A stretch of DNA of 64,000 bases from Rodentibacter caecimuris (GTDB taxonomy: Bacteria; Pseudomonadota; Gammaproteobacteria; Enterobacterales; Pasteurellaceae): NCBI GenBank assembly GCA_001998905.1, contig MLAA01000002.1, forward strand, positions 20,776-84,775, given 5' to 3'. Position 1 is the first letter of the stretch; each line of letters starts with the position of its first letter. Positions 18,187 to 32,392 of this stretch are shown here, one piece after another. The position numbers and the translations under genes were made by a program. Under the pieces are notes generated by a model, which had not been told where the DNA came from, ran no database searches, and saw only the letters and a program-made list of their open reading frames with translations.

Positions 18187-18216
18187 TTGTGTTTTTCTAA
18201 ATTGGTGTGCTATACT
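18187..18216 (+). promoter_or_regulatory. Promoter of the spc operon
   Basis: TTGTGT at 18187-18192, an 18-bp spacer, TATACT at 18211-18216. The ~70-base leader that follows holds two short hairpins (CTATCC/GGGTAG; GTCCCGAAAGGG). It is the only promoter-like site between the PTS gene and rplN. Confidence 0.6.
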
Positions 18217-18273
18217 ACGCCGCCTATCCGACTTAGGGTAGGGTTCGTCCCGAAAGGGTGTTATTAATTTTAG

Positions 18274-18657
<384 letters not shown>

Positions 18658-18670
18658 GGAGAAGTGAGAA

Positions 18671-18982
18671 ATGGCTGCAAAAATTCGTCAAAATGATGAA
18701 GTAATTGTGCTTACCGGTAAAGATAAAGGTAAGCGTGGTAAGGTAACTAAAGTGTTACCGAACGGTAAAGTGGTTGTTGAAGGTATTAATATTGTTACTA
18801 AACATGAAAAACCAGTTCCTGCATTAGGTAAAGCTGGTGGTTTAGTAAAAAAAGAAGCTGCAATCGATGTATCAAATGTGGCAATTTTTAACCCTACAAC
18901 AAATAAAGCTGACCGTGTAGGATTTAGATTTGAAGAGGGCAAGAAAGTCCGTTTCTTTAAGTCTAATAATGAAATTATTTAA
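18671..18982 (+). CDS. rplX: Large ribosomal subunit protein uL24
   Basis: 103 residues. The KOW motif is clear near the N-terminus ([20 protein letters not shown]). It initiates 50S assembly by binding the 5' end of 23S rRNA. It lies 13 bp after rplN with GGAG as ribosome binding site. Confidence 0.98.
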   Translation: MAAKIRQNDEVIVLTGKDKGKRGKVTKVLPNGKVVVEGINIVTKHEKPVPALGKAGGLVKKEAAIDVSNVAIFNPTTNKADRVGFRFEEGKKVRFFKSNNEII

Positions 18983-18989
18983 TAAAATT

Positions 18990-19045
18990 GGAGTAACGCG
19001 ATGGCGAAACTGCATGATTATTACAGAGATCAAGTAGTAAGCGAA
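18990..19045 (+). promoter_or_regulatory. Probable S8 autoregulatory site at the rplE start
   Basis: The bases around the rplE start codon are nearly the same as in the E. coli spc mRNA, where S8 binds and represses. TTATTAC (19018-19024) can pair with GTAGTAA (19034-19040). Binding by S8 is inferred from that similarity, not shown. Confidence 0.45.
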
Positions 19046-19540
19046 TTAAAAAATAAATTCGGCTACAAATCTGTCATGCAAGTCCCACGAATCGAAAAGA
19101 TTACCCTGAATATGGGCGTGGGTGAAGCACTGACCGATAAAAAATTGCTTGATAATGCATTAGCAGATCTAACTGCAATCAGCGGTCAAAAACCTTTGAT
19201 CACAAAAGCTCGCAAATCAGTTGCTGGCTTTAAAATCCGTCAGGGATATCCAATCGGTTGTAAAGTAACACTACGCGGTGAGCGTATGTGGGAGTTCTTT
19301 GAACGTCTAATTACAATTGCTGTACCACGTATTCGCGATTTCCGCGGTTTAAGTACGAAATCTTTTGATGGTCGTGGTAATTATAGCATGGGTGTGCGTG
19401 AGCAAATCATCTTCCCTGAAATCGACTACGATAAAGTAGATCGTGTCCGTGGTTTAGATATTACTATCACTACTACGGCTAAGAATGATGAAGAAGGTCA
19501 AGCGCTATTGGCTGCCTTTAATTTCCCATTCCGTAAATAA
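19001..19540 (+). CDS. rplE: Large ribosomal subunit protein uL5
   Basis: 179 residues, as in E. coli. It binds 5S rRNA and forms part of the central protuberance, contacting S13 and the P-site tRNA. Conserved segments include [14 protein letters not shown] [18 protein letters not shown] and [19 protein letters not shown]. It is the likely site of S8 translational feedback. Spacing to rplX is 18 bp. Confidence 0.98.
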   Translation: MAKLHDYYRDQVVSELKNKFGYKSVMQVPRIEKITLNMGVGEALTDKKLLDNALADLTAISGQKPLITKARKSVAGFKIRQGYPIGCKVTLRGERMWEFFERLITIAVPRIRDFRGLSTKSFDGRGNYSMGVREQIIFPEIDYDKVDRVRGLDITITTTAKNDEEGQALLAAFNFPFRK

Positions 19541-19858
<318 letters not shown>

Positions 19859-19894
19859 TTTACCACTTTATTTTGGAATCGGAGTAAAAGCACA

Positions 19895-20287
19895 ATGAGT
19901 ATGCAAGATCCAATCGCAGATATGTTGACTCGTATTCGTAACGGTCAAGCTGCGAATAAAGTTGCGGTCAATATGCCTTCATCCAAGCTAAAGGTGGCAA
20001 TTGCCAATGTATTAGCTGCTGAAGGTTATATTGAAAGCGTTAAAGTTTTAGAAGGGAATAAACCTGAATTGGAAATTACTTTAAAATATTTCCAAGGAAA
20101 ACCAGTTGTAGAAAGTATTCAACGAGTAAGCCGCCCAGGTTTACGTATTTATAAACGTAAAGATGAATTACCTAAAGTAATGGGTGGTTTAGGTATTGCT
20201 GTTGTTTCTACATCGAAAGGTGTTATGACCGATCGTGCCGCTCGCCAGGCTGGACTTGGCGGTGAGATTATCTGTTATGTAGCGTAA
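19895..20287 (+). CDS. rpsH: Small ribosomal subunit protein uS8
   Basis: 130 residues beginning [16 protein letters not shown]. It binds helix 21 of 16S rRNA as a primary assembly protein and is the autogenous repressor of the spc operon in E. coli. The C-terminal [21 protein letters not shown] is the conserved RNA-binding end. Confidence 0.98.
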   Translation: MSMQDPIADMLTRIRNGQAANKVAVNMPSSKLKVAIANVLAAEGYIESVKVLEGNKPELEITLKYFQGKPVVESIQRVSRPGLRIYKRKDELPKVMGGLGIAVVSTSKGVMTDRAARQAGLGGEIICYVA

Positions 20288-20303
20288 TTGAGAGGTAGGA
20301 AAA

Positions 20304-20837
20304 ATGTCTCGTGTTGCAAAAGCACCTGTTAATATTCCTGCCGGAGTTGAGGTAAAACTTGACGGTCAGCTATTAACAGTAAAAGGAAAAAATGGCGAGT
20401 TATCTCGCACTATTCATAACTCAGTTGAAGTTAAACAAGACAATGGTCAATTTACTTTCGCACCTCGCGAAGGATTTGTTGATGCTAATGCCCAAGCTGG
20501 TACGGCTCGCGCATTAGTAAATGCAATGATTATTGGTGTTACAGAAGGCTTCACTAAGAAGTTACAATTAGTGGGTGTTGGTTATAGAGCGCAAATGAAA
20601 GGTAATGTTGTAGCCCTTAGTTTAGGCTTTTCACACCCTATTGAACACACTTTACCACAGGGTATTACTGCAGAATGTCCATCTCAAACCGAAATTGTGT
20701 TGAAGGGAGCTGATAAGCAGTTAATTGGTCAAGTTGCAGCAGATATTCGTGCTTATCGCCGTCCTGAGCCTTATAAAGGTAAAGGTGTACGTTACGCTGA
20801 TGAAGTGGTACGTATGAAAGAGGCTAAGAAGAAATAA
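20304..20837 (+). CDS. rplF: Large ribosomal subunit protein uL6
   Basis: 177 residues, [17 protein letters not shown] at the start and [14 protein letters not shown] near the end, which is the signature of the second L6 domain. It lies near the factor-binding centre of the 50S subunit. Genes before and after are 16 and 13 bp away. Confidence 0.98.
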   Translation: MSRVAKAPVNIPAGVEVKLDGQLLTVKGKNGELSRTIHNSVEVKQDNGQFTFAPREGFVDANAQAGTARALVNAMIIGVTEGFTKKLQLVGVGYRAQMKGNVVALSLGFSHPIEHTLPQGITAECPSQTEIVLKGADKQLIGQVAADIRAYRRPEPYKGKGVRYADEVVRMKEAKKK

Positions 20838-20850
20838 TTAAGGTAACACT

Positions 20851-21719
<869 letters not shown>

Positions 21720-21725
21720 TGGATA

Positions 21726-21905
21726 ATGGCTAAAACTATTAAAGTAACACAAGTTCGTAGCGCTATTGCTCGTTTACCAAAACATAAGGCTACGTTACGA
21801 GGTCTTGGTCTTCGCCATATGCACCACACTGTTGAGTTAATTGATACTCCTGCAGTGCGCGGTATGATCAACCAAATTTCGTACATGCTTAAAGTAGAGG
21901 AGTAA
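21726..21905 (+). CDS. rpmD: Large ribosomal subunit protein uL30
   Basis: 59 residues: [20 protein letters not shown], then [17 protein letters not shown] and a C-terminal [13 protein letters not shown]. It lies 6 bp after rpsE and 4 bp before rplO, its standard place in the spc operon. Confidence 0.97.
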   Translation: MAKTIKVTQVRSAIARLPKHKATLRGLGLRHMHHTVELIDTPAVRGMINQISYMLKVEE

Positions 21906-21909
21906 TAAA

Positions 21910-22344
21910 ATGCGTTTAAATACTCTATCTCCGGCAGAGGGCGCAAAACATAGTCCAAAACGCCTAGGTCGCGGTATTGGTTCTGGTTTAGGTAAAACAG
22001 GTGGGCGAGGCCATAAAGGTCAGAAATCTCGTACGGGCGGTACTGTTCGTCGTGGTTTTGAAGGTGGTCAAATGCCGCTATATCGTCGTTTGCCTAAATT
22101 TGGTTTTACTTCAATGAAAGCTGCGGTAACCGCTGAAGTTCGCTTAAACGAATTAAGCAAAGTTGAAGGTAATACTGTAACTTTAGATACATTAAAAGCA
22201 GCGAATATTTTGACTAAAGATATTCAATTCGCCAAAGTGATTTTATCAGGTGAAATTAATAAAGCTGTAACTGTTAGTGGTTTATGTGTAACTAAAGGGG
22301 CTAGAGCGGCAATTGAAGCTGCTGGTGGTTCAGTTGAGGAATAA
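21910..22344 (+). CDS. rplO: Large ribosomal subunit protein uL15
   Basis: 144 residues. The glycine/arginine-rich N-terminal extension ([20 protein letters not shown]) that threads into the 23S core is present, followed by the [18 protein letters not shown] signature. Seven bases separate it from secY, which suggests translational coupling. Confidence 0.98.
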   Translation: MRLNTLSPAEGAKHSPKRLGRGIGSGLGKTGGRGHKGQKSRTGGTVRRGFEGGQMPLYRRLPKFGFTSMKAAVTAEVRLNELSKVEGNTVTLDTLKAANILTKDIQFAKVILSGEINKAVTVSGLCVTKGARAAIEAAGGSVEE

Positions 22345-22351
22345 TTAATAA

Positions 22352-23677
22352 ATGGCTAAACAACCAGGTTATCAAAGCAGAAGTACTAGTAGTGGTACAA
22401 GTGAGTTAAAGAGTCGATTACTTTTTGTAGTACTTGCTCTTATTGTGTATCGTATTGGTTCATTTATTCCGGTTCCTGGTATTGATCCTGCCGTATTGTC
22501 TCAATTAGTTGACCAGCAACAAGGCACCATCATTGATATGTTGAATATGTTCTCTGGTGGTGCATTAAGCCGAGCTTCAATTTTAGCATTAGGTATTATG
22601 CCATATATTTCGGCATCTATTGTTATTCAATTATTAGCGACGGTTTCTCCAGCTTTGGCTGAACTTAAGAAAGAAGGTGCTTCGGGGCAACGTAAAATTA
22701 CCAAATATACGCGTTATGCAACAGTAGTATTTGCAACTATTCAAGCGGTTGCAATTTCTACTGGTTTACCCAATATGTTGCCTGAATTGGTACCAAATAT
22801 AGGATTTAGTTTCTATTTTACTTCTGTTATTAGCTTGGTGACAGGGACAATGTTCCTGATGTGGCTAGGTGAGCAAATAACAGAGAGAGGTATTGGAAAT
22901 GGTATTTCTATTTTGGTTTTCGGTGGTATTGTTGCAGGCTTGCCATCCGCAATCCTTCAAACTATTGAGCAAGCTCGTCAGGGACAAATGCATCCTTTAG
23001 TTCTTTTATTGATTGTAGCTATTGTTTTTGCCGTAACCTATTTTGTTGTCTTTGTTGAGAGAGGGCAACGTAGAATCCGTGTTGAATATGCTAAGCGTCA
23101 GCAAGGTCGTCAGATTTTGGGCGGACATTCGACTCACTTACCATTAAAAGTCAATATGGCGAATGTAATGCCAGCAATTTTTGCTTCAAGCATTATTTTA
23201 TTTCCTGCAACTTTGACTCAGTGGTTCGGACAAAGTGATAAGTTCGAATGGTTAAATAATTTATCTATGTTATTAAATCCAGGACAACCTCTATATCTAC
23301 TTGTTTATGCTATAGCAATTATATTCTTCAGCTTTTTTTATACGGCAATGCAATATAATCCTAGAGATACTGCAGATAATTTGAAAAAATCTGGTGCATT
23401 TATTCCAGGAATTAGACCAGGTGAACAAACATCGCGTTATATTGATAAAGTTATGACTCGTTTAACATTAATTGGCGGTCTATATGTAACGTTCGTTTGT
23501 TTGGTTCCCTATATTATGACATCAGCTTGGGATGTAAAATTCTACTTTGGAGGTACATCTCTACTAATTGTTGTCGTAGTAATTATGGATTTCATTGTAC
23601 AGGTTCAGAGTCATTTAATGTCGTCACAGTATGAATCTGCTTTGAAAAAGGCAAACCTAAAAGGTTTTGGACAGTAA
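22352..23677 (+). CDS. secY: Protein translocase subunit SecY
   Basis: 441 residues, ten membrane helices. It forms the channel of the SecYEG translocon for export and membrane insertion. Signatures: FIPVPGIDP plus [20 protein letters not shown] (plug and TM2 region), [17 protein letters not shown], and the C-terminal [17 protein letters not shown]. Its place between rplO and rpmJ is universal in gammaproteobacteria. Confidence 0.98.
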   Translation: MAKQPGYQSRSTSSGTSELKSRLLFVVLALIVYRIGSFIPVPGIDPAVLSQLVDQQQGTIIDMLNMFSGGALSRASILALGIMPYISASIVIQLLATVSPALAELKKEGASGQRKITKYTRYATVVFATIQAVAISTGLPNMLPELVPNIGFSFYFTSVISLVTGTMFLMWLGEQITERGIGNGISILVFGGIVAGLPSAILQTIEQARQGQMHPLVLLLIVAIVFAVTYFVVFVERGQRRIRVEYAKRQQGRQILGGHSTHLPLKVNMANVMPAIFASSIILFPATLTQWFGQSDKFEWLNNLSMLLNPGQPLYLLVYAIAIIFFSFFYTAMQYNPRDTADNLKKSGAFIPGIRPGEQTSRYIDKVMTRLTLIGGLYVTFVCLVPYIMTSAWDVKFYFGGTSLLIVVVVIMDFIVQVQSHLMSSQYESALKKANLKGFGQ

Positions 23678-23709
23678 TTGTTCATTTTAATTAAGTAAAA
23701 GGATAGGCA

Positions 23710-23823
23710 ATGAAAGTTCGTGCTTCCGTAAAGAAATTATGCCGTAACTGTAAAATTGTTAAACGTGAAGGTGTCGTTCGAGTTTTATGTAGTGACCCTA
23801 AACATAAACAACGTCAAGGTTAA
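23710..23823 (+). CDS. rpmJ: Large ribosomal subunit protein bL36
   Basis: 37 residues starting [19 protein letters not shown] and ending in [10 protein letters not shown]. The zinc ribbon ligands Cys, Cys, Cys and His are all kept, so this is the zinc-binding form. It lies 32 bp after secY with GGATAGG as ribosome binding site and is the last spc gene before the alpha-operon promoter. Confidence 0.97.
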   Translation: MKVRASVKKLCRNCKIVKREGVVRVLCSDPKHKQRQG

Positions 23824-23835
23824 TTGATAATTTTC

Positions 23836-23864
23836 TTGCAAAGAACCGGTTGTGTAGTTATACT
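23836..23864 (+). promoter_or_regulatory. Promoter of the alpha operon
   Basis: TTGCAA at 23836-23841, a 17-bp spacer and TATACT at 23859-23864, directly upstream of the alpha leader. Confidence 0.7.
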
Positions 23865-23874
23865 ACGCAGCTCA

Positions 23875-23980
23875 TTTATGTCCTTGGCACTCTATTTGAG
23901 TATCCTGAAAACGGGCTTTTCAAGATTAGAGTGTCAATTTTAGTAAAAAATAGGAGTGCATAGTGGCCCGTATTGCAGGC
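23875..23980 (+). promoter_or_regulatory. Alpha operon ribosome binding site pseudoknot (S4 target)
   Basis: The leader matches the E. coli alpha-operon regulator. A long helix forms between TTGGCACTCTA (23884-23894) and TAGAGTGTCAA (23927-23937). Inside it, CGGGC (23912-23916) can pair with GCCCG (23966-23970) just past the GTG start codon, giving the nested pseudoknot. In E. coli S4 stabilises this fold and traps the 30S subunit, repressing rpsM-rpsK-rpsD-rplQ. Confidence 0.85.
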
Positions 23981-24319
23981 ATTAACATTCCTGATCATAA
24001 ACATGCTGTAATCGCATTAACTGCTATTTATGGTATTGGTAAGACTCGTTCTAAAGCTATTTGTGCTGCAGCGGGAATTGCTGAAGATGTCAAGATCAGA
24101 GAATTGTCTGAAGAGCAGATTGACAAACTGCGTGATGAAGTTAGTAAATTTACTGTTGAAGGTGATTTACGTCGTGAGGTAACACTTAACATTAAACGTC
24201 TTTTGGACTTAGGATGTTATCGTGGTTTACGTCATCGCCGTGGCTTACCAGTACGTGGTCAACGTACTAAAACTAACGCTCGTACCCGTAAGGGTCCACG
24301 TAAGCCGATCAAAAAATAG
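23963..24319 (+). CDS. rpsM: Small ribosomal subunit protein uS13
   Basis: 118 residues starting at a GTG ([19 protein letters not shown]), the same unusual start used in E. coli and part of the S4-responsive pseudoknot. It sits in the 30S head and contacts L5 and tRNA. The C-terminal [18 protein letters not shown] tail is conserved. First gene of the alpha operon. Confidence 0.98.
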   Translation: MARIAGINIPDHKHAVIALTAIYGIGKTRSKAICAAAGIAEDVKIRELSEEQIDKLRDEVSKFTVEGDLRREVTLNIKRLLDLGCYRGLRHRRGLPVRGQRTKTNARTRKGPRKPIKK

Positions 24320-24333
24320 TCGGGGTAAATTGA

Positions 24334-24726
<393 letters not shown>

Positions 24727-24756
24727 TTGACGTACTAGGATAGTTGGAGAAAGAAA

Positions 24757-25377
24757 ATGGCAAGATATTTGGGTCCAAAACTCAAGCTCAGCCGTCGTGA
24801 AGGTACTGATTTATTCCTTAAGTCAGGCGTACGTGCGATTGATTCAAAATGTAAAATTAATGTAGCACCGGGACAGCATGGTGCTCGTAAACCACGGTTA
24901 TCAGATTATGGTAGCCAATTACGTGAAAAACAAAAAGTCCGTCGTATTTATGGTATTTTAGAACGTCAGTTTCGTAACTACTATAAAGAAGCAAACCGTT
25001 TAAAAGGTAATACTGGTGAAAATTTACTGGTATTATTAGAAGGTCGATTAGATAACGTCGTTTATCGTATGGGATTTGCAACAACACGCGCAGAAGCTCG
25101 TCAGTTAGTGAGTCATAAGGCAATTGTTGTAAATGGCCGCGTAGTTAATATTCCTTCTTACCAAGTTTCAGTTAATGATGTTGTAGCGGTACGTGAAAAG
25201 TCTAAAAAACAAGCTCGTATTAAAGCATCGTTAGAATTAGCTGAACAAAGAGAGAAGCCAACTTGGTTAGATGTGGATACTGCTAAAATGGAAGGTGTAT
25301 TTAAACGTATTCCTGAACGTTCCGATTTATCGGCAGATATTAATGAACATCTGATCGTTGAGCTTTACTCTAAATAA
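24757..25377 (+). CDS. rpsD: Small ribosomal subunit protein uS4
   Basis: 206 residues. Primary 16S-binding protein, repressor of the alpha operon, and part of the ribosomal mRNA helicase. The S4 RNA-binding domain ([20 protein letters not shown]) is at ~95-155. Standard length and position. Confidence 0.98.
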   Translation: MARYLGPKLKLSRREGTDLFLKSGVRAIDSKCKINVAPGQHGARKPRLSDYGSQLREKQKVRRIYGILERQFRNYYKEANRLKGNTGENLLVLLEGRLDNVVYRMGFATTRAEARQLVSHKAIVVNGRVVNIPSYQVSVNDVVAVREKSKKQARIKASLELAEQREKPTWLDVDTAKMEGVFKRIPERSDLSADINEHLIVELYSK

Positions 25378-25408
25378 TAGTTTAGCTTCATAGCAAAGAG
25401 AGGATAAA

Positions 25409-26398
25409 ATGCAGGGTTCTGTTACAGAATTTTTAAAGCCACGCTTAGTAGATATTGAACAAATTAGTTCAACTCAAGCTAAGGTGATATTAGAACCGCT
25501 AGAGCGTGGTTTTGGTCATACTCTAGGTAATGCATTGCGCCGTATTCTGCTCTCATCAATGCCTGGTTGTGCAGTGACAGAGGTAGAAATTGATGGTGTA
25601 TTGCATGAATATAGTAGTAAAGAAGGCGTTCAAGAAGATATTCTTGAAGTTCTTCTGAATCTTAAAGGGCTAGCGGTTAAAGTACAGAATAAAGATGATG
25701 TTATTCTGACATTAAATAAGTCTGGAATTGGCCCTGTTGTTGCTGCAGACATTACCCATGATGGTGATGTTGAAATTGTTAATCCTGAGTATGTAATTTG
25801 TCATCTTACTGATGAAAATGCTTCTATAAATATGCGAATTCGTGTACAAAGAGGCAGAGGTTATGTGCCTGCATCAGCTCGCACACATGCTCAAAGTGAG
25901 GAACGTCCGATAGGTCGTTTGTTAGTTGATGCTTGTTATAGTCCCGTTGAACGTATTGCTTATAATGTTGAAGCAGCACGTGTAGAACAACGTACGGATT
26001 TAGATAAATTAGTTATCGAACTGGAAACGAATGGTACTATTGAACCTGAAGAAGCAATTCGCCGAGCAGCGACAATTTTAGCAGAACAGCTTGATGCATT
26101 CGTTGATTTGCGTGATGTTCGTCAGCCTGAAATTAAGGAAGAGAAGCCGGAATTTGATCCGATTTTATTGCGTCCTGTTGATGATTTAGAGCTGACAGTT
26201 CGTTCTGCTAACTGTTTAAAAGCAGAAACAATTCATTATATCGGTGATTTAGTTCAGCGTACTGAAGTTGAGTTGTTAAAAACTCCAAATCTTGGTAAAA
26301 AATCTCTTACAGAGATAAAAGATGTGTTGGCTTCGCGCGGATTATCACTAGGTATGCGCCTTGAGAATTGGCCACCAGCAAGTATTGCTGAAGACTAG
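25409..26398 (+). CDS. rpoA: RNA polymerase alpha subunit
   Basis: 329 residues. The N-terminal dimerisation domain (1-235, including [21 protein letters not shown]) and the C-terminal domain (~250-329, including [20 protein letters not shown], which binds UP elements and activators) are complete. It nucleates RNA polymerase assembly. Confidence 0.99.
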   Translation: MQGSVTEFLKPRLVDIEQISSTQAKVILEPLERGFGHTLGNALRRILLSSMPGCAVTEVEIDGVLHEYSSKEGVQEDILEVLLNLKGLAVKVQNKDDVILTLNKSGIGPVVAADITHDGDVEIVNPEYVICHLTDENASINMRIRVQRGRGYVPASARTHAQSEERPIGRLLVDACYSPVERIAYNVEAARVEQRTDLDKLVIELETNGTIEPEEAIRRAATILAEQLDAFVDLRDVRQPEIKEEKPEFDPILLRPVDDLELTVRSANCLKAETIHYIGDLVQRTEVELLKTPNLGKKSLTEIKDVLASRGLSLGMRLENWPPASIAED

Positions 26399-26439
26399 TT
26401 GGTCATAGGTTAAAAGATTTTACTGAGAAGGATAAGATC

Positions 26440-26823
26440 ATGCGCCATCGTAAGAGTGGTCGTCAACTGAACCGTAATAGTAGTCATCGTCAAGCGATGT
26501 TCCGTAATTTGGCAAGTGCCTTAGTTAGTCATGAAATTATTAAGACTACTTTACCTAAAGCTAAAGAATTACGTCGTGTAGTTGAACCATTAATCACATT
26601 AGCAAAAACAGATAGCGTGGCAAATCGCCGTTTGGCTTTTGCTCGTACTCGCAACATTGATACTGTTGCAAAATTATTTAATGAATTAGGTCCACGTTTT
26701 GCACAACGTGCTGGTGGATATACTCGTATCTTAAAATGTGGTTTCCGTGCAGGTGATAATGCTCCAATGGCATACATTGAGTTAGTCGATCGCCCAGAAG
26801 TTTCAGCTGAAACTGCGGAATAA
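26440..26823 (+). CDS. rplQ: Large ribosomal subunit protein bL17
   Basis: 127 residues, [20 protein letters not shown] at the start, standard family length. It lies near the peptide exit tunnel. Last gene of the alpha operon and followed by a clear terminator. Confidence 0.98.
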   Translation: MRHRKSGRQLNRNSSHRQAMFRNLASALVSHEIIKTTLPKAKELRRVVEPLITLAKTDSVANRRLAFARTRNIDTVAKLFNELGPRFAQRAGGYTRILKCGFRAGDNAPMAYIELVDRPEVSAETAE

Positions 26824-26851
26824 CTAAAGTCTGATTCTAATATAAAATTAC

Positions 26852-26876
26852 AAGCCCATAATTTATTTATGGGCTT
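26852..26876 (+). terminator. Bidirectional terminator after rplQ
   Basis: AAGCCCATAA (26852-26861), loop TTTAT, TTATGGGCTT (26867-26876), with T-rich sequence on both sides. It lies between rplQ and the convergent metallophosphoesterase gene. Confidence 0.8.
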
Positions 26877-26888
26877 TAATTATATTCT

Positions 26889-28876
<1,988 letters not shown>

Positions 28877-28971
28877 TTATATTTCAAGCTATATCTGGGT
28901 GTTATTGTATGCAATCTTACTGCAAATAAAAGTATTTTTGATAATGTTTTTTTGGGATATACTATTTCCTT

Positions 28972-29147
28972 CATTCTCAGGGCAGGGTGGAATTCCCTAC
29001 CGGTGGTATAGCCCACGAGCGTTTATAAAGTGCGGTCAAGAATGCCGTTACTTTGTGAAGTCAGCAGATTTGGTGAGATTCCAAAGCCGACAGTAATAGT
29101 CTGGATGGAAGAGAATAAACGGGTTTTATTATAAATCCCGCTTTTTT
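28972..29147 (+). promoter_or_regulatory. FMN riboswitch (RFN element) with terminator, upstream of ribB
   Basis: The conserved RFN blocks are all present: TCAGGGCAGGGTGGAATTCC, ACCGGTGGTATAGCCCACGAGC-like segment (29000-29020), GTCAGCAGATTTGGTGAGAT (29060 on), and GTCTGGATGGAAGAGA up to 29114. The variable arm contains an uptake signal AAAGTGCGGTCA (29027-29038), which pairs partly with CCGTTACTTT. A terminator follows: CGGG (29120-29123)...CCCG (29137-29140) with TTTTTT at 29142. A -10 box TATACT lies at 28958. FMN binding should reduce ribB expression. Confidence 0.93.
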
Positions 29148-29210
29148 AATGCGCATTTCTCCTCAGCCCTGATTCTGGTATTGAAAAATCGAATTTTGAA
29201 GGAAATTACT

Positions 29211-29858
29211 ATGAATCAGTCTATTTTATCTCCCTTTGGCCGATCAGCCGAAGAGCGTGTATTCAACGCACTTACAGCTTTTAAACAAGGTAATGGTGTT
29301 CTTGTATTAGATGACGAAGATCGTGAAAACGAAGGTGATCTTATTTTCCCAGCAGAAACGATTACAACAGAGCAAATGGCAACTCTCATTCGTTACGGTA
29401 GTGGTATCGTTTGTTTATGTATTACTAATGAATTATGTGAGCAATTAGCTCTACCACCAATGGTTGAACATAATAACTCAGTGAATAAAACAGCATTTAC
29501 TGTAACTATTGAAGCTGCTCGTGGGGTTTCTACTGGTGTTTCTGCACAGGATCGTGTAACGACTATTCAGACAGCGATTGCTGATGGAGCAAAACCTCAG
29601 GATTTACATCGCCCGGGTCATATTTTTCCATTGAGAGCAGCTGAAAATGGCGTATTAGTTAGACGAGGGCATACAGAGGCAGCAGTTGATTTAGCTCGCT
29701 TAAGTGGGTTCAAGCCAGCAGGTATTATTTGTGAAATTACCAATGACGATGGAACAATGGCACGTGCGCCCGAGCTTGTTGAATTTGCTCATAAGTTTGG
29801 CTATACCATAGTAACGATAGAAGACTTAGTTGAGTATCGCCAAAAACACCACTGTTAA
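29211..29858 (+). CDS. ribB: 3,4-dihydroxy-2-butanone 4-phosphate synthase
   Basis: 215 residues from the ATG at 29211 ([15 protein letters not shown]) with AAGGAA upstream; the upstream TTG at 29181 lacks a binding site. It converts ribulose 5-phosphate to the four-carbon precursor of riboflavin. The active-site loop [11 protein letters not shown] and [11 protein letters not shown] with [11 protein letters not shown] are conserved. It is the single-domain enzyme, without a fused GTP cyclohydrolase. Controlled by the FMN riboswitch. Confidence 0.97.
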   Translation: MNQSILSPFGRSAEERVFNALTAFKQGNGVLVLDDEDRENEGDLIFPAETITTEQMATLIRYGSGIVCLCITNELCEQLALPPMVEHNNSVNKTAFTVTIEAARGVSTGVSAQDRVTTIQTAIADGAKPQDLHRPGHIFPLRAAENGVLVRRGHTEAAVDLARLSGFKPAGIICEITNDDGTMARAPELVEFAHKFGYTIVTIEDLVEYRQKHHC

Positions 29859-29883
29859 TAAAATATTTTTATCTAAGATAAAT

Positions 29884-29953
29884 GTGTGGCGGGGCTGCCT
29901 CTAATCTAGTGAGGGGGAGAATATTGATTTTATATCAAAAAGGCTCGCCACAC
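29884..29953. other. Structured intergenic element between ribB and tusA
   Basis: GTGTGGCG (29884-29891) and CGCCACAC (29946-29953) are perfect complements closing a 54-base interior. The interior holds two smaller hairpins: CCTC/GAGG near 29898-29915 and TTGAT/ATCAA near 29926-29938, giving a three-way-junction shape. It could be a terminator between convergent genes or a small RNA; no T-run follows on either strand. Confidence 0.4.
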
Positions 29954-29956
29954 TTC

Positions 29957-30196
29957 CTATCGGCCTTTACGAATCCAATAGTGGTAAGGGGCTGTTGTAA
30001 CTTCGCTTTTCAGCAATGTATGTTCCATGAATTGACAGAAACTTGGGATATCACGTGTTGTAGCGGGATCATCTGAGATAACTAGTAGAATATTCCCTTT
30101 TTCTAAATGACGGATGGTTTTTCGTACAAGCATAATAGGTTCCGGGCAGCGTAACCCTTGAGTATCCAATGTATCATTTACAATGAGTTTTGACAT
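29957..30196 (-). CDS. tusA: Sulfur carrier protein TusA
   Basis: 79 residues from [20 protein letters not shown]; an upstream in-frame ATG (30226) is not typical. The CPxP motif with the sulfur-accepting cysteine ([13 protein letters not shown]) is intact. It receives sulfur from IscS and passes it to the TusBCD/E relay for tRNA 2-thiouridine. Convergent with ribB. Confidence 0.95.
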   Translation of the reverse strand: MSKLIVNDTLDTQGLRCPEPIMLVRKTIRHLEKGNILLVISDDPATTRDIPSFCQFMEHTLLKSEVTTAPYHYWIRKGR

Positions 30197-30302
30197 TTTT
30201 CTTCCTGCTATTTTTGCTCGGATCATACAATATTTTTGATGAAATTTCGATAAATAGAATGAAAGTGATAGACTAGCGATTATTTTTAATAATTTTACGA
30301 TT

Positions 30303-30914
30303 ATGAATGAATATTTTGTACCTAAAAGTGAGGTCCTTTTCGAGGAGGAAATTAAACGAAGTCGATTTATTACTTATATTCGACATACTGAAGGAATTGA
30401 GCAAGCCCGAGAGTTTTGGCAAGAAATAAAATTACAGCATCCAACTGCTCGTCATCATTGTTGGGCGGCTGTTGGCGGTAGTCCGGTAGACTCTCAACAA
30501 TTTGGTTTTTCTGATGATGGAGAGCCAGCAGGAACAGCTGGAAAACCAATGCTAAATGCATTGTTAGGAAGTAGAATAGGTGAAATTAGTGTTGTTATTG
30601 TACGCTATTTTGGCGGCATTTTATTGGGAACCGGGGGATTAGTTCGAGCTTATGGGAATGGAGTACAACAAGCCTTAAAATTGGTCGAAACTAAAATTAA
30701 AATCCAGCGTCGAATTTTTTACCTAATATGTGAATATGCCCAACTAAATTTGGTGCAAATGTTATGTGGAAAGTATGATGTTGAGATTTACCAACAAGAT
30801 TTTCAACAGAATATTTCTTTATCGTTAGGTATTAGCGACAAATCACTTCAATTATTCGAGCAGGAATTAAACGAACGCTCATCAGGTCAATTAAAACTAG
30901 TATCTGGTAGTTAA
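30303..30914 (+). CDS. yigZ: YigZ/IMPACT family protein
   Basis: 203 residues, the usual length. The N-terminal UPF0029 domain has HHCWAAVGG and [16 protein letters not shown], and [21 protein letters not shown] is the hallmark of the family. The C-terminal ~65 residues form the DUF1949-type ferredoxin-like domain. Function is not established; it is linked to translation control through similarity to IMPACT. yigZ-trkH-hemG order is as in E. coli. Confidence 0.93.
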   Translation: MNEYFVPKSEVLFEEEIKRSRFITYIRHTEGIEQAREFWQEIKLQHPTARHHCWAAVGGSPVDSQQFGFSDDGEPAGTAGKPMLNALLGSRIGEISVVIVRYFGGILLGTGGLVRAYGNGVQQALKLVETKIKIQRRIFYLICEYAQLNLVQMLCGKYDVEIYQQDFQQNISLSLGISDKSLQLFEQELNERSSGQLKLVSGS

Positions 30915-30928
30915 TAAGAGAGAATACC

Positions 30929-32392
30929 GTGCATATTTTATCTATTGTCCGAATTATCGGCATTTTAATTATGTGTTTTTCCGCTACGATGTTGGTTCCC
31001 GCGATAGTGGCACTAATTTACGGAGATGGCGGCGGAAAAGCATTTTTACAGGCTTTTGTATTAAGTTTCACGACCGGTGTATTATTGTGGTTGCCTTGCC
31101 GACATAATAAACAGGAATTACGCTCCCGTGAGGGATTTTTAATTGTTGTTGCCTTTTGGGTTGTACTAGGAAGTTTGGCTACTCTTCCTTTTCTACTTTT
31201 TGATTCTCTGCAATTGACATTAGCTTCTGCGATTTTTGAAGCCTTCTCTGGATTAACAACCACAGGAGCTACGGTAATGATAGGGCTTGATAACTTACCC
31301 AAAGCTATTTTGTTTTATCGCCAGCTTTTACAATGGTTAGGAGGTATGGGTATCATTATGCTTGCTATTGCAATTATTCCATTATTAGGAGTAGGGGGAG
31401 TACAACTTTATCGAGCAGAAATATCTGGTCCTTTAAAAGATCAAAAAATTCGCCCTAGAATTGCAGAAATTGCCAAATTACTCTGGATTATTTACATATT
31501 ATTAACATTAATTTGTTGTTTGAGTTATAAATTTTCTGGAATGAACTGGTTTAATGCTCTGGGGTATAGTTTCTCAACAGTTGCTAATGGTGGGTTTTCA
31601 ATGCACGATAAGGGTATGCAGTATTTTAATAGTAATACAATTTATATTATCAGTGCTATATTTATGTTTATTAGTGGAACTAATTTCGCATTACATGTTT
31701 CTGCTTGGGAAAATTTAGGTAAATATAATCTATTAAGAAATTATTATTTGGATCCTGAATTTCGTTTTTTCTTTAATATGCAAATGGCTTGTATTGCTAT
31801 ATTTTCTCTTGGGCTTTATTTTTCGTACGATAGTTTCTCATTAGGTAAAGCTTTTAGTGAAGGTGCATTTCAATTAATTTCAATGTCAATGACATCAGGT
31901 TATACGATCTTTGATATGAATCAGTTACCAGCGTTTTTATCTATGTTATTGGTTTTTGCTTGTATAATCGGTGGATGTGCGGGGTCAAGTAGTGGTGGAT
32001 TAAAAACGATAAGAATATTAATTATGTGGAAACAAACAAGACGAGAATTGTCCTATATGTCCCACCCTAGTTTGGTATATCCAATAAAATTGAGAAATGT
32101 ACAATTATCACCTCGAATTCTTGAAAGCATCTGGACATTTTTTCTACTTTTTATTCTTGTTTTTTGGTTATGCGTATTTATAGCCATTTTATGTGGAATG
32201 AGTATTTTTGATGCTATTGGCGCTACTTTTGCTACTTTAACTAACGCTGGTCCTGGATTGGGAATGATAAGCCAAAATTTTGCTCAAGTACCAGATAATG
32301 CTAAACTTGTTTTTACTTTTGCTATGGTGTGTGGGCGATTAGAAATTTTTCCACTTTTGGTTTTATTCAGTCCAGCATTTTGGAAAGCATAA
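30929..32392 (+). CDS. trkH: Trk potassium uptake protein TrkH
   Basis: 487 residues, four membrane-pore-membrane repeats. The selectivity filters are visible as TTTGATVM (~104), TVANGGFS (~220), SMTSGYT-like segment (~322) and TNAGPGLG (~440). The protein moves K+ with the cytoplasmic regulator TrkA. Ends one base into the next gene (TAATG), so hemG is coupled. Confidence 0.95.
   Translation: MHILSIVRIIGILIMCFSATMLVPAIVALIYGDGGGKAFLQAFVLSFTTGVLLWLPCRHNKQELRSREGFLIVVAFWVVLGSLATLPFLLFDSLQLTLASAIFEAFSGLTTTGATVMIGLDNLPKAILFYRQLLQWLGGMGIIMLAIAIIPLLGVGGVQLYRAEISGPLKDQKIRPRIAEIAKLLWIIYILLTLICCLSYKFSGMNWFNALGYSFSTVANGGFSMHDKGMQYFNSNTIYIISAIFMFISGTNFALHVSAWENLGKYNLLRNYYLDPEFRFFFNMQMACIAIFSLGLYFSYDSFSLGKAFSEGAFQLISMSMTSGYTIFDMNQLPAFLSMLLVFACIIGGCAGSSSGGLKTIRILIMWKQTRRELSYMSHPSLVYPIKLRNVQLSPRILESIWTFFLLFILVFWLCVFIAILCGMSIFDAIGATFATLTNAGPGLGMISQNFAQVPDNAKLVFTFAMVCGRLEIFPLLVLFSPAFWKA

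Noticed and set aside
29884..29953. Possible tRNA with GTGTGGC/GCCACAC as acceptor stem
   Set aside because: No T-loop motif (GGTTCGA-type), no proper D-arm and no anticodon loop can be placed.
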